Numbered from the stretch's first letter, positions 44,924-54,716 are shown. The stretch: DNA of 63,800 nucleotides from Prochlorococcus sp. AG-402-K21 (GCA_003216775.1 QCII01000010.1:1-63800); one strand, 5' to 3'. The notes: generated by a model not told the origin, from the sequence alone. Numbers and translations: made by a program.

Positions 44924-46580
44924 TAAATCTTTTTTGAATTTTTTGATCTAACTGTTGTCTAGTATGGCATTCCCAATTTTTATCTTTATCTGGAAAATCA
45001 TCTCTATAATGGCCCCCTCTACTCTCTTCTCTAAATAGACAAGCTTTTAATAAAGTTATAGTTGTTATTTGTCTATTCTTTAAGTCAAGTAAAAGATTTA
45101 ATGCTCTCCTATTGCGTTCACTAAGTTTAATTTTTTGATCAAATTTTATTTTTTCAAGAGAACTTAGTAAAGCATCTTTTTGTAATTGAGAAATATCGTC
45201 TTCGATATTATTTAAAAATTTACTCATACTTACCTTATTTCGTGATACGCCTAGATTTGACCAACATAGTTTTCTTAATTCATCAATTTTTTTAGAGATT
45301 TGAGAAATTTGATCCTCTTTTGGATCTTGAATATCAAACTCTTTGAATGATCTTTCAAATTTTTCAAATTTAGCAGGGTCATTCAAAACAATTGAAGACA
45401 TTTTTCTTGCAAAAACAAGACATTCCATCAGTGAATTACTTGCCAATCTATTAGCACCATGCACACCAGTAGAAGCAACTTCTCCTACAGCGTATAATCC
45501 TTTTAGTGTAGAAGAAGCATTTAAATCGGTTTTTACTCCTCCCATCCAATAATGAGCTGCAGGAGCTACAGGAATAACCTCATTTAAAGGATTTACCCCA
45601 TAATCCTGGCATCGACTTATGATAGTAGGAAATCGCTCTACAATTTTTTCTGGATCAATATAACGAAGATCTAAGCCAACATGATCTACATTATTATCAT
45701 GCATATTTTTCATAATTGCTCTACTTACCTGATCTCTAGTGGCTAAATCGCGATTTTTAAGATTTTTAACTGGGCTTTCACCATTTTTATCAACTAAAAT
45801 AGCACCCTCTCCTCTAAGTGCCTCAGATATTAAAAAGCAAGGTGCTCCATAAAATTTTAAAGCGGTTGGATGAAATTGAACAAACTCCAAATCTTCGATA
45901 GCAGCGCCTGCCTTCCATGCAAGAGCAATCCCTTCTCCAGAAGATTGAGCAGGATTTGTTGTGTTAGTAAATAAATGCCCACCCCCTCCTGTAGCTAAAA
46001 CAACAGCTCTCGATTGAATCCAATATAAATTTGCTCCGTCAAGAACCTGAACTCCTTTACATTCTTCATTGTCAATAAAAAGTTCAGTTACTCTTACACC
46101 CCTACAGTGAAGAATATTTCTTTTATTTTCAATATGATCTTCTAGGACTTCAACTAATGCTCTTCCAGTACGATCCTTAACATGTAAAACTCTTCGTCGA
46201 GAATGGGCTGCTTCTAAAGTAGTGGCTAATTGATCAGAACTTTGGTCAAAAATCATCCCTAAATGCTGCAATCTATTTACACAACCTGGGGCTTCTTTAA
46301 CCAGCATTTCTACAGCTTGAAAATCACATAGTCCATCACCTGCTTTTAAAGTATCATCTGCGTGAAGATCGAATGAATCGTCCTGTCTAACAACAGATGC
46401 TATTCCTCCTTGAGCCCATCGACTTGAAGATATCTTGCTAGTATTCCTATTTAAAAGAAGCACTCTTAGATTTACAGGTAATTCAAGACAAGTCATAAGT
46501 CCTGCAGCTCCTGCGCCAATAACGATAACATCCCAATTATTTAATGGAATCGGTTCTTGCGAAAATGGGGCTCTCAGCAT
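44913..46580 (-). CDS. nadB: L-aspartate oxidase (NadB)
   Basis: 555 residues. FAD-binding start VIVIGAGAAGLMTCLEL, SSRWAQGGIASVV, and the active-site region FVQFHPTAL, RGEGAIL and HYWMGGVKTDL are typical of NadB versus succinate dehydrogenase. It makes iminoaspartate, the first step to NAD. The C-terminal helical domain is full length. Start overlaps the DUF3120 stop by 1 nt, so the pair is a small operon. Oxygen or fumarate would be the electron acceptor. Confidence 0.93.
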   Translation of the reverse strand: MLRAPFSQEPIPLNNWDVIVIGAGAAGLMTCLELPVNLRVLLLNRNTSKISSSRWAQGGIASVVRQDDSFDLHADDTLKAGDGLCDFQAVEMLVKEAPGCVNRLQHLGMIFDQSSDQLATTLEAAHSRRRVLHVKDRTGRALVEVLEDHIENKRNILHCRGVRVTELFIDNEECKGVQVLDGANLYWIQSRAVVLATGGGGHLFTNTTNPAQSSGEGIALAWKAGAAIEDLEFVQFHPTALKFYGAPCFLISEALRGEGAILVDKNGESPVKNLKNRDLATRDQVSRAIMKNMHDNNVDHVGLDLRYIDPEKIVERFPTIISRCQDYGVNPLNEVIPVAPAAHYWMGGVKTDLNASSTLKGLYAVGEVASTGVHGANRLASNSLMECLVFARKMSSIVLNDPAKFEKFERSFKEFDIQDPKEDQISQISKKIDELRKLCWSNLGVSRNKVSMSKFLNNIEDDISQLQKDALLSSLEKIKFDQKIKLSERNRRALNLLLDLKNRQITTITLLKACLFREESRGGHYRDDFPDKDKNWECHTRQQLDQKIQKRFIKN

Positions 46581-47347
46581 TAAACCAATCCACTAAAAGT
46601 TGGTTGCAGAATTGCTAAAACAATAAAAATACCATCAACAATCAATGTCGTTTGAATTACATAACTAGAAACTAAGAGTGCTTTACCATTAGTAGTATTA
46701 ATTGTGGCAGAATCAAAAATTTCTTTTGAAATAAACCAAAGTATAAGAGCAACAAAAACAATAATAGATAATGACTTGATTTGGATAAGATCCTCTGAAG
46801 TTTTTTGAAGAATTTGGGGTGCAGTTTGAGAATCTGCTGTAATTACCTGCCTCCATTGATCCATTATTCCAATTAAAAAAATTGTAATGTCGGTAACTGC
46901 AGTTCCAAATAAAGAAGAGATATAAAAACTTGAACCTATTTTCCAATTAGTACCAAGTCCAATTAAAGCTAATGGGAGAACTACAGCTTCAACAGGTATG
47001 TGTAGAATAGGGAATGGGCTTAACCATCCCCAGAACAGACATCCACCTAGCCAACTCCCTGATACACCAAGTAATAACGAACTTACGACAAACCATTTTA
47101 TGGGTAGTTTCTTATACAAAGAAAATGCTCCTAAGATAATTACAAAAGTAAAACAAAGAGCACTAATTGGTTCGGATCTAACCCAAGGGGCTTGAACGAA
47201 TATAGGCAAAATAACAAAAAAAGAAGACCACAATCTTAAAGAAATTGGCCTTGATAAAAAGGTACTTTGATATGAATCAACAGTTTCATCCAATTCTTGG
47301 GTCAATTTATTTTTCACTTCTAAATTTTTCGTAATTAATTCTTCCAA
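46580..47347 (-). CDS. DUF3120 membrane protein
   Basis: 255 residues with five or six hydrophobic helices, from about 40 to 250. The segment VRSEPISALCFTFVIILGAF and the Trp/Gly-rich SWLGGCLFWGWLSPFPILHI match the cyanobacterial DUF3120 family. No enzymatic motif. It sits upstream of nadB with a 1-nt overlap, so co-translation is likely; a role connected with NAD or membrane energetics is only a guess. Divergent from the radical SAM gene (187-nt spacer). Confidence 0.78.
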   Translation of the reverse strand: MEELITKNLEVKNKLTQELDETVDSYQSTFLSRPISLRLWSSFFVILPIFVQAPWVRSEPISALCFTFVIILGAFSLYKKLPIKWFVVSSLLLGVSGSWLGGCLFWGWLSPFPILHIPVEAVVLPLALIGLGTNWKIGSSFYISSLFGTAVTDITIFLIGIMDQWRQVITADSQTAPQILQKTSEDLIQIKSLSIIVFVALILWFISKEIFDSATINTTNGKALLVSSYVIQTTLIVDGIFIVLAILQPTFSGLV

Positions 47348-47534
47348 TGAATGAAATTTATTAGGTTATTTTAATTAATTTAAATCGTGTTTTCAAAAAC
47401 TGCGAATGCCATATTTTAATAAATTAAAGGTCCTAGATTTCATAATTCTATTCAATATTTTAAAAGTATTTAATACACTTTAGGCCAGATATGAGTTTAG
47501 AATAAATATAAAGAAGATTAATTGGAATTTCATT

Positions 47535-48920
47535 GTGTGGAAAGAAATTAATTACAAAGAAGATTCTAATGATCTTTTGGTTCCTAATATTACTCATAAA
47601 ATAAAACCAGCAGAAATTGAAAGTATTGAAGATAATTCTATTGCTCAAGAAATAGGATTTGAATCAGGTGACTCCATAATTAGTATTAATGGAAAAAAAC
47701 CAAGAGATTTAATTGATTATCAAATTCTTATTAGTGAAGAAATTTTAAACATATCAGTTTTAGATAAAAATCATAAAATGCATGATGTAAGCATCGAAAA
47801 AGATCAAGATGTCAATTTAGGCATTAATTTTAAAGATGCATTATTTGATTCAATCAAGCAATGTAATAATAAATGTCCGTTTTGTTTTATAGATCAACAG
47901 CCTAGTGGTAAAAGAAAAAGCCTTTACGTAAAAGATGATGACTACAGATTAAGTTTTCTTTATGGCTCATATCTAACTCTTACAAATTTAAAAAAAGAAG
48001 ACTGGAAGAGAATAGCTACGCAAAAACTCTCCCCACTTTTTATTTCTGTCCACGCAACCGATCCTGATACAAGAAAAAAATTATTAAAAAATAAAAATGC
48101 AGGAATTATTCTGGATCAAATTTCTTGGTTTGAAAAAAACTCTATTCAAATACATGCTCAAATCGTTGTATGTCCTGACATAAATGACGGGAAGATTCTT
48201 GAGAAATCAATTTTAGAACTTGCCAAATTCTACAAAAAAACTTCTCAAACAGTCCTTTCAGTTGCAATAGTTCCCGTAGGTCTTACAAAATTTAGACCTG
48301 AGAATGATGGCTTGAAATCAATAAGCTCAGAATACGCAATCAAAACCATTAAACAAGTAGAAAAGATTCAAGCCTCTTTACAAAAAATTCTTGGGACTCG
48401 CTTTTGTTGGCTGGCAGATGAATGGTATTTAATAGCAGGTACAAATTTACCTAGTTACAACACCTACGAAAATATGCCACAAGAATCTAATGGAGTAGGC
48501 TCTATAAGAAGCTTTCTAAAAATATTGAATGAGAAGACTAAAAACCTACCCCAAAAAGTAAAAAAGCCAAAAAAAGTTAGTTGGATTGTAGGCAAATTAG
48601 TTTATGAAGCCCTCATTCCTATAGTTAAAAAATTAAACTTAATTGATGGATTAACAATTAATTTATATGGTTTACCAAGTATTTATTGGGGACAAGAGCA
48701 AGTTGTAACTGGACTCCTCACTGGAGAAGATCTAATTAATGGACTGCAAAATAAGGATTTAGGAGAGGGTATTTACATACCATCAATAATGTTAAAAATT
48801 AATACTGACTTATTTTTAGATGATAAAAATATTAAAGAAGTAGAAAATCAATTGAATACCCAAATTCACGTTCTGGATGATTCAAATGATATTATAAGTA
48901 CTTTGATTGGAAAAATCTAA
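47535..48920 (+). CDS. PDZ-radical SAM protein (TIGR03279/DUF512 family)
   Basis: 461 residues. An N-terminal PDZ-like part (about 18-85, SIAQEIGFESGDSIISINGK) is followed by a radical SAM-type Cys cluster CNNKCPFCFID near 113-122 and the DUF512 region (LADEWYLIAGTNLPSYNTYE). This architecture is widespread in cyanobacteria and clostridia, with no known reaction. GTG start at 47535. The 187-nt spacer to DUF3120 contains no obvious RNA. Follows no same-strand gene closely, and precedes the TolC-like gene by 18 nt. Confidence 0.85.
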   Translation: MWKEINYKEDSNDLLVPNITHKIKPAEIESIEDNSIAQEIGFESGDSIISINGKKPRDLIDYQILISEEILNISVLDKNHKMHDVSIEKDQDVNLGINFKDALFDSIKQCNNKCPFCFIDQQPSGKRKSLYVKDDDYRLSFLYGSYLTLTNLKKEDWKRIATQKLSPLFISVHATDPDTRKKLLKNKNAGIILDQISWFEKNSIQIHAQIVVCPDINDGKILEKSILELAKFYKKTSQTVLSVAIVPVGLTKFRPENDGLKSISSEYAIKTIKQVEKIQASLQKILGTRFCWLADEWYLIAGTNLPSYNTYENMPQESNGVGSIRSFLKILNEKTKNLPQKVKKPKKVSWIVGKLVYEALIPIVKKLNLIDGLTINLYGLPSIYWGQEQVVTGLLTGEDLINGLQNKDLGEGIYIPSIMLKINTDLFLDDKNIKEVENQLNTQIHVLDDSNDIISTLIGKI

Positions 48921-48938
48921 TAAAAAGTAATATAAAAA

Positions 48939-50369
48939 ATGTTTAAAAAAATAATTCATTCTATCTTATTTTTACCTCTTGCTCTATCTATCAACTCTCT
49001 AGAAGCACTATCAAATGAAAAAAAAGGCTTAATAGATAAAGTTTTAGAAGAAAAATCAAACAAAACTTTTATCAGTTATGAAGAGATAGAAAAAATTGTC
49101 TTAAATAATGAAGAATTAAAATCATTAGAAAATTTAGTAACTTCGGCAAACTTTAATTTGTCAAGTCAAATTGCTCAGAGATATCCATCCTTAGATTTTC
49201 AAGCCAGCGGTTTACCAAAATATGTCTCTGGTAAAAAGTATAGTAGCAATTCAGCAACTTTAAAGACTTCACAATTTTCAGCTAATCCTTCTCTTAATAT
49301 TAAATGGGATTTAATAGAACCCCTGAGAGGATTCGAAATTAAAATTGCCAAAGAAAATTTTAAAATCGCAGAAAATAATTATCAGATTAAGAAAAAAGAT
49401 TTAATTCAAGAATCAAGAAGGAGATATCACAAATACCAAAAGTCATATCAAGATATCCAAAATAAGAAATTTACACTTGATTTATCAATTACAAGTTTGA
49501 ATAATGCTAAAGCAAAGTTAGATGCTGGAATAGGAACAAAATTTGAAGTGCTTGAAGCAGAAGCTCAACTGTCTCGAGATAAACAATCTCTTAATGAAAA
49601 GAAAATTGAACATGAAATTAACAAAATTTCCCTAAAAGAGATTCTTAACATTAAAGGAGATTTTGAAATTAATAAAGAACAAAAACTAACAGGTTTTTGG
49701 AATCATAAATTAAATAAAAACATTGATGAAGCTTTCAACGAAAATCTTTCTTTAAAGAACCTCCTACTTCAAAAATCTATCAAAAAGAGCCAAGCAAAAA
49801 GTTTTTTATCTCAAAACAGGCCAAATATTTATATCAGCAACACATTCGCAAGTACATTTTCTAGAGGCGACTCTCTATCTACTAGTATTAATTCTGAAAA
49901 ATCTGAATCTAACTATACAAATACAATAAGTTTAAATTTTGCATGGAGTATTTTTAATGGCGGAAAGAATAAAAACTCTTATAAATCAAAAATGGCAGAT
50001 GCAGAATCTGAGGAATATGCCTATAAAAATCTAAAAAATGTTTTAACCACAAATATTAGTAAAGCCTATTTAAATTTAAAATTAAATGAAGATAAAATAA
50101 TTTCTTCTCTAAAAGAAATTGAATCTAGTAAAGAATCTGTAAGACTATCGAGACTTAGATATGATGTTGGCATATCAACTCTTAAGGATGTACTTGTAAG
50201 ACAAAGTGAATTAAGTAATGCAAAATCAAAAAATATTAATGCTATATATAATTACAATTTGAATTTAGATGAATTAGAAAGATTAACTTTTCTTGAAATA
50301 AGTGAAAATTGTGCAGATGAAAATAATAAAGTTGAAGATATAGATTCTATTTGCAATCTACTAAGATGA
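48939..50369 (+). CDS. TolC-family outer-membrane efflux protein
   Basis: 476 residues. Sec signal peptide about 1-24 (IIHSILFLPLALSINSLEA). Two TolC-type repeats of coiled helices and strands are visible, e.g. DAGIGTKFEVLEAEAQLSRD and the C-terminal RLRYDVGISTLKDVLVRQSE. It forms the outer-membrane channel for efflux or type I secretion (S-layer and other proteins). Its partners, an ABC or RND pump and adaptor, are not in this window. The stop overlaps the next gene by 4 nt. Confidence 0.88.
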   Translation: MFKKIIHSILFLPLALSINSLEALSNEKKGLIDKVLEEKSNKTFISYEEIEKIVLNNEELKSLENLVTSANFNLSSQIAQRYPSLDFQASGLPKYVSGKKYSSNSATLKTSQFSANPSLNIKWDLIEPLRGFEIKIAKENFKIAENNYQIKKKDLIQESRRRYHKYQKSYQDIQNKKFTLDLSITSLNNAKAKLDAGIGTKFEVLEAEAQLSRDKQSLNEKKIEHEINKISLKEILNIKGDFEINKEQKLTGFWNHKLNKNIDEAFNENLSLKNLLLQKSIKKSQAKSFLSQNRPNIYISNTFASTFSRGDSLSTSINSEKSESNYTNTISLNFAWSIFNGGKNKNSYKSKMADAESEEYAYKNLKNVLTTNISKAYLNLKLNEDKIISSLKEIESSKESVRLSRLRYDVGISTLKDVLVRQSELSNAKSKNINAIYNYNLNLDELERLTFLEISENCADENNKVEDIDSICNLLR

Positions 50370-51166
50370 ATCTACCAAAATTAACTAAAAAGCAACTAGA
50401 TGAATTAGATTCTTTATTTGAATTAGTTAGTCAACGTCAAAAAAAAGATTTTGGAAATATTAGCTCTAGCAATAAAGCAGATGGCTCATTATTAACAAGT
50501 TGCGATTTATGGAGTGATAAAACAATAGTAGATGGTCTGGCATCAATAGCGCCAGGAGAGGGTGTTCTTAGTGAAGAAGGGAGTAAGTTGGTCCCTAACT
50601 CCAAAGCTTACTGGGTGGTCGATCCACTTGATGGGACAACTAATTTTGCTGCAGGTATTCCTTACTGGTCTATATCAGTGGCAAGGTTCGTCGATGGTAA
50701 ACCTCAATCTTCTTTTCTAATAATACCTACATTGAACAAAAAGTTTGTATCCATTAAAGGTATGGGAGTTTGGTTAAATAACCAAAAAATAGATCCTAAC
50801 CAAAATAATAATAAAAGTGAATGCATTTCTTTATGTAGTAGATCCATAAAAATTTTACAAAAAAAACCAAACTCAGTTTTTCCAGGCAAGATCAGACTCC
50901 TGGGAGTATCGAGTTTGAATCTAACTAGTGTAGCGATGGGACAAACTTTCGGAGCAATAGAATCAACCCCAAAAATATGGGATATTGCAGCGGCCTGGCT
51001 TTTATTAGAAGAACTCAATTGTTCTATTGAGTGGTTAGAAATAGATCCTTTGAATTTACTTTCAGGACAAAACTTGAGCGATGTTAATTTTCCATTAATT
51101 GCTTGTAGATCAATAGAAAAAATTGAAATATTAAAGCCATGGGGTAATTTATTATTGGAAAAATAG
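50366..51166 (+). CDS. Inositol-monophosphatase family protein (bisphosphate nucleotidase-like)
   Basis: 266 residues from ATG 50366, which overlaps the TolC stop (ATGA). Metal-binding motifs are GEGVLSEEGSKL and VDPLDGTTNFAAGIP, and WDIAAAWLLLEE in the second half. The family acts on inositol phosphates, fructose-1,6-bisphosphate or PAP. Which of these applies is not seen. Translational coupling to a TolC-like gene is odd but gives no substrate. Confidence 0.85.
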   Translation: MNLPKLTKKQLDELDSLFELVSQRQKKDFGNISSSNKADGSLLTSCDLWSDKTIVDGLASIAPGEGVLSEEGSKLVPNSKAYWVVDPLDGTTNFAAGIPYWSISVARFVDGKPQSSFLIIPTLNKKFVSIKGMGVWLNNQKIDPNQNNNKSECISLCSRSIKILQKKPNSVFPGKIRLLGVSSLNLTSVAMGQTFGAIESTPKIWDIAAAWLLLEELNCSIEWLEIDPLNLLSGQNLSDVNFPLIACRSIEKIEILKPWGNLLLEK

Positions 51167-51242
51167 TTGCATCATTAAGCAATGATCTACTTGAAAAATT
51201 TCTTAATTAGATACAATAAAAAAATATATATAAGGTAAATAT

Positions 51243-52169
51243 TTGAAGAGAATCAATATGCAGCGCAGCTCAACATGGATCCTTAAAAGTTTGTGGGGAG
51301 CTTGTGAAAGATGGAGTAAATCAGATTGTATTGATTTAAGTGCTGCATTTGCTTATTACGCACTACAGTCATTTTTCCCAATTCTTCTTATTTCTCTTTC
51401 AATTGCATCATGGTTCCTAGGCAAACAAGAGGGATTAGATCAACAAATTATTACTATCGCTGCTCAGCTTTTACCTCCTTCAGTAGTTGAATTAGTAGAA
51501 ACAACATTATTTAATTTGATTGATCAAGGTTTTGGAGCAGGCATTCTAGGAGCTATGTTTTTGATATTTACAGCAGGAAATGCATATTTATCTTTACAAA
51601 GAGGTTCAGACAGGCTATGGGAAGATGAATTACCTTCCAGGAAAGTAAATGCCGCTTGGAGAGAGCAAGCTTCGAGGTTTCTCAGAAATAGAGTCGAAGC
51701 TTTTTTAATAGTTTTCTTTATAGGATTCTTAATGGTATTAGATCAGATTAGTGCAAATCTCAGGATGATCCCCAGTAACGTTTTAGAGAATCTCACAAAA
51801 TCTAATAATTTAATTTCTGATTTATTATTAAAGTTACCCCTTTTACAAGTTGGTCAATTTGCAATCCCACTAATTGGCTTTTCTTTAATGGCTCTATTAT
51901 TGCAAGCCCTCTTACCTAGTAGAAAAGTTCCTTTAAAACCACTTTTGCCTGGATCTATTCTTATTGGAATTGGCCTAACCACCTTAAATTTAGCGGTAAG
52001 TAAAAGTATTCTTTCTCTTGGGGCAAGATTCCAAGCATATGGTTTTATCGGTGGTTTTCTTGTCCTTACTTTATGGGTTTGGCTTTTAGGCGTTATTTTA
52101 TATTTTGGACAGTGCTGGAGTGTTGTAATTGCTAATATGTCTTTAGTAAATAAAAAAAGAAAAAGATAA
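51243..52169 (+). CDS. YihY/BrkB family membrane protein
   Basis: 308 residues. DLSAAFAYYALQSFFPILLI is the family start, and six to seven helices follow, including GAGILGAMFLIFTAGNAYLS and ARFQAYGFIGGFLVLTLWVW. The start is a TTG at 51243; an ATG at 51258 is five codons later, and I cannot decide which is used. Function of YihY proteins is unsettled (transport has been suggested). Followed by the zinc-ribbon gene 11 nt later. Confidence 0.88.
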   Translation: MKRINMQRSSTWILKSLWGACERWSKSDCIDLSAAFAYYALQSFFPILLISLSIASWFLGKQEGLDQQIITIAAQLLPPSVVELVETTLFNLIDQGFGAGILGAMFLIFTAGNAYLSLQRGSDRLWEDELPSRKVNAAWREQASRFLRNRVEAFLIVFFIGFLMVLDQISANLRMIPSNVLENLTKSNNLISDLLLKLPLLQVGQFAIPLIGFSLMALLLQALLPSRKVPLKPLLPGSILIGIGLTTLNLAVSKSILSLGARFQAYGFIGGFLVLTLWVWLLGVILYFGQCWSVVIANMSLVNKKRKR

Positions 52170-52180
52170 ACTAATTTAGG

Positions 52181-52522
52181 ATGAATTATTTTCTAAAAGT
52201 CAATAAAAATTTTCTTACTTATTCTCTAATTCTATTGATATTAATTCCTATATTTGGGATTAACTTCTTGGTAAGCTTTATAAGTAATATCCTATTACTT
52301 TTATTACTTATTCCTCTTTTATTATTAATTCTAGTTTTTATAGGTTTTAACTCCTTCAAATCAGAAATCAATAGATGTAATAATTGTGGCACAATATCTT
52401 TAGGCCTAAATGAAACCTGCATGAATTGTGGAGCAGATTTAAACAATTTCAAAAACAAGGATGAATTAGGTATAGATCCAAGTGAAAGAACCATTGAAAT
52501 AAAGGCAGAAGAAATAAAATAA
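52181..52522 (+). CDS. Two-helix membrane protein with zinc ribbon
   Basis: 113 residues. Hydrophobic segments at about 13-35 and 38-57 (FLVSFISNILLLLLLIPLLL), then a C-terminal four-Cys ribbon with NRCNNCGTI and ETCMNCGADL. A membrane-tethered zinc ribbon could bind nucleic acid or protein at the membrane. Stop lies 3 nt before the hli stop on the opposite strand. No family name recognised. Confidence 0.7.
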   Translation: MNYFLKVNKNFLTYSLILLILIPIFGINFLVSFISNILLLLLLIPLLLLILVFIGFNSFKSEINRCNNCGTISLGLNETCMNCGADLNNFKNKDELGIDPSERTIEIKAEEIK

Positions 52523-52525
52523 AAT

Positions 52526-52672
52526 CTACCCTATTCCAATTTGTCGTAGGATACTTTGTCCCGTAATTAATTCAGTACCAAGACCAATCAAAATGCCCAT
52601 CATTGCCATACGACCATTCCACGTTTCAGCAAAATTAACGAAGCCGAATCTTGGTTGATTTTCATCATTCAT
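52526..52672 (-). CDS. hli: High-light-inducible protein (Hli/ELIP-like, single helix)
   Basis: 48 residues: starts MNDENQPRFGFVNF and carries the chlorophyll-binding pattern AETWNGRMAMMGILIGLGTE, followed by ITGQSILRQIGIG. This is the one-helix Hlip motif (ExxNxRxAM), and Prochlorococcus has many such genes. Hlips bind chlorophyll and carotenoid and protect or assist photosystem II assembly under stress. RpaB in this window is the usual repressor/activator of hli genes. Too short for an ordinary ORF search. Confidence 0.9.
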   Translation of the reverse strand: MNDENQPRFGFVNFAETWNGRMAMMGILIGLGTELITGQSILRQIGIG

Positions 52673-52741
52673 AAGTAACTAGATTGTCTATCAAAATATT
52701 TTAACGTTTTAAGTAAGAATTTATGAAAAATAATAAGTTAA

Positions 52742-53125
52742 TTATTTAATATGTCTTACACCATCGACAGGTCGGTACTCTTCTCCAGTTAATTCTTCAT
52801 ATACAATTGCTGGCAATCCTGTATCAAACATTGTTTGCAACGCTTCCTTTAGCATAGGATTCCAACCACCAGTACTTACTTTGCCATGTCTTACAGTCCA
52901 ATCCCAAGTTCCTTGCAAATCTCTGGGCAATCTACCTTCTCTATCTCTTCGAGCAACTAAATCAAGAGATTCCACTAGACCAACAATGATTGGATTTTTA
53001 CCATAAGAGGGAGTTAGGCTTAGTTCAAGCCTGACGGGATCTTCTTTGACCATTTTCAAGCGAAACCTCGGTGGTAACTTCAGAGACCTAATTACAGAAG
53101 ATACAATTTTTGTTCTTAATTCCAA
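52742..53125 (-). CDS. Conserved hypothetical protein
   Basis: 127 residues, soluble, no signal peptide. Notable pieces are RLELSLTPSYGKNPIIVGLV, ARRDREGRLPRDLQGTWDW and GGWNPMLKEALQTMFDT. The compact, conserved-looking middle and full coding character suggest a real picocyanobacterial family, but I do not recognise it. It lies 23 nt downstream of the DUF2973 gene on the same strand and 69 nt upstream of hli. Confidence 0.65.
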   Translation of the reverse strand: MELRTKIVSSVIRSLKLPPRFRLKMVKEDPVRLELSLTPSYGKNPIIVGLVESLDLVARRDREGRLPRDLQGTWDWTVRHGKVSTGGWNPMLKEALQTMFDTGLPAIVYEELTGEEYRPVDGVRHIK

Positions 53126-53148
53126 TTTTTTTACCTTAAATTTAAATC

Positions 53149-53415
53149 CTACTGGTCAGTTTTTGAACCCTTTTCTTCTAATGTAGAGTCGTTATCATTT
53201 GAAAATCTTACTGTTAATAATTCTTCTTCGGTTATATTACCTGATTTATCAAGAAGCTCTGGATGAATTGTGTATTTTTTTTGTTTTATATTTGATTTGT
53301 AGAATTGTTTTTTTTCTGAACTAGAAATACTCCAGCCGTTAGACATTACTTTAAAAGCTTTCCAGACTAGGTATGTTAAGGCTGCAGAATATATGATTGG
53401 GAACAATAGCGTCAT
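53149..53415 (-). CDS. DUF2973 membrane protein
   Basis: 88 residues from ATG 53415; a TTG at 53418 is adjacent. One N-terminal helix (LLFPIIYSAALTYLVWKAF) and a soluble tail with YTIHPELLDKSGNITEEELL, the mark of DUF2973. Proteins of this family sit in cyanobacterial membranes; function unknown. Same-strand pair with the 52742 gene. Divergent from the protease gene with about 140 nt between starts. Confidence 0.75.
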   Translation of the reverse strand: MTLLFPIIYSAALTYLVWKAFKVMSNGWSISSSEKKQFYKSNIKQKKYTIHPELLDKSGNITEEELLTVRFSNDNDSTLEEKGSKTDQ

Positions 53416-53558
53416 CAAATTTATAGATTAATTATATTTATCCTTCCATGATAACCTGAAAAAAAGAAAATTAGCTATCTTAGAAAAAAAAATTCTACTC
53501 CTAACTTAATAATTTTTTTAGTTAGTTATAGTGAAATTACACAAAAATTGTGTATCAA

Positions 53559-54707
53559 ATGTTCCTGAAAAAAATACAAAAAACAAAATTAAAAAGTTTG
53601 AACCCAAAAAAGTTATTACTCTTTTCAACAATCACAACAAGTGTTTTTTGCATATCAAATGTAATATCCAAACCATTAATTAACCCAAAATTAAATGAAA
53701 TTAATAACTATTCAAGTAAATCTTTCGTAACTAAAGCAGTCGAAAAAACTGGCTCTTCTGTAGTAACAATTGAAACCCAAAAATATGTTAATAGAAGAAA
53801 ATTTCCTAGAGATTCTCAAATATTTTTAGACCCTTATTTTGAAAGATTTTTTGGATTAAATTTACCTAACGACAATCAACCAAGAATAGAGCAAAGTCAG
53901 GGAAGTGGATTTATATTTGCAAATGGACTCGTAATGACTAATGCTCACGTTGTAAATGGATCAGATAAGGTAATTGTCGGTTTAACCAACGGCAAAAAAG
54001 TAAAAGGAAAACTAATAGGACAAGACTTTTTTACAGATTTAGCTGTACTTAAAATTGAAGGAAAAGGACCATGGCCAAAAGCACAATTGGGGGATTCAAC
54101 AAAAATTAAAGTTGGTGATTGGGCAATTGCAGTTGGGAATCCATTCGGATTAGAAAATACAGTTACTCTTGGTATCATCAGTAATCTAAAAAGAAACGTC
54201 ACACAGTTAGGAATATACGATAAAAAACTTGAACTTATTCAAACAGACGCTGCAATTAATCCTGGAAATTCTGGAGGTCCACTATTGAATAGTAATGGAG
54301 AAGTAATTGGTATTAATACCTTGATCAGGTCAGGTCCGGGAGCAGGTTTAAGTTTCGCAATTCCAATAAATAAAGCTAAGGAAATAGCCTATCAACTAAT
54401 TAAAAATGGGAAAGTGATACATCCTATGATCGGTATCAGACTAATAGATGAAAGTGAGTTTGAGACAAATAATAATACCGTAAAGGTTGGTTATGTTGTC
54501 CCTAATAGTCCAGCTGAAAAGAGTGGAATTATTGTAAATGACATACTTATAAAAGTGGGCAATAAAAATATTGAAACAGCGTCAGACGTTATAAAAGAAA
54601 TAAGTAATAACGGTATTAATAAAACAATTAAAATATTGTTAAAGCGAAGAAATAGATTGATAGAGTTAAAAGTCAAGCCAACTGATATTACCAATCTACA
54701 AAATTAA
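53559..54707 (+). CDS. HtrA/HhoA-type trypsin-like serine protease
   Basis: About 382 residues from ATG 53559; a GTG at 53550 would add three. An N-terminal membrane anchor or signal (LLLFSTITTSVFCISNVI), then the catalytic triad (numbers with the GTG start): His133 in MTNAHVV, Asp163 in TDLAVLKIE, Ser241 in INPGNSGGPLLNS. A C-terminal PDZ domain (VPNSPAEKSGIIVNDILIKV). HhoA-like proteases degrade damaged lumenal or periplasmic proteins. One PDZ domain, so DegS/HhoA-like rather than two-PDZ DegP. Specificity is unknown. Confidence 0.92.
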   Translation: MFLKKIQKTKLKSLNPKKLLLFSTITTSVFCISNVISKPLINPKLNEINNYSSKSFVTKAVEKTGSSVVTIETQKYVNRRKFPRDSQIFLDPYFERFFGLNLPNDNQPRIEQSQGSGFIFANGLVMTNAHVVNGSDKVIVGLTNGKKVKGKLIGQDFFTDLAVLKIEGKGPWPKAQLGDSTKIKVGDWAIAVGNPFGLENTVTLGIISNLKRNVTQLGIYDKKLELIQTDAAINPGNSGGPLLNSNGEVIGINTLIRSGPGAGLSFAIPINKAKEIAYQLIKNGKVIHPMIGIRLIDESEFETNNNTVKVGYVVPNSPAEKSGIIVNDILIKVGNKNIETASDVIKEISNNGINKTIKILLKRRNRLIELKVKPTDITNLQN

Positions 54708-54716
54708 GTAAAAGTC

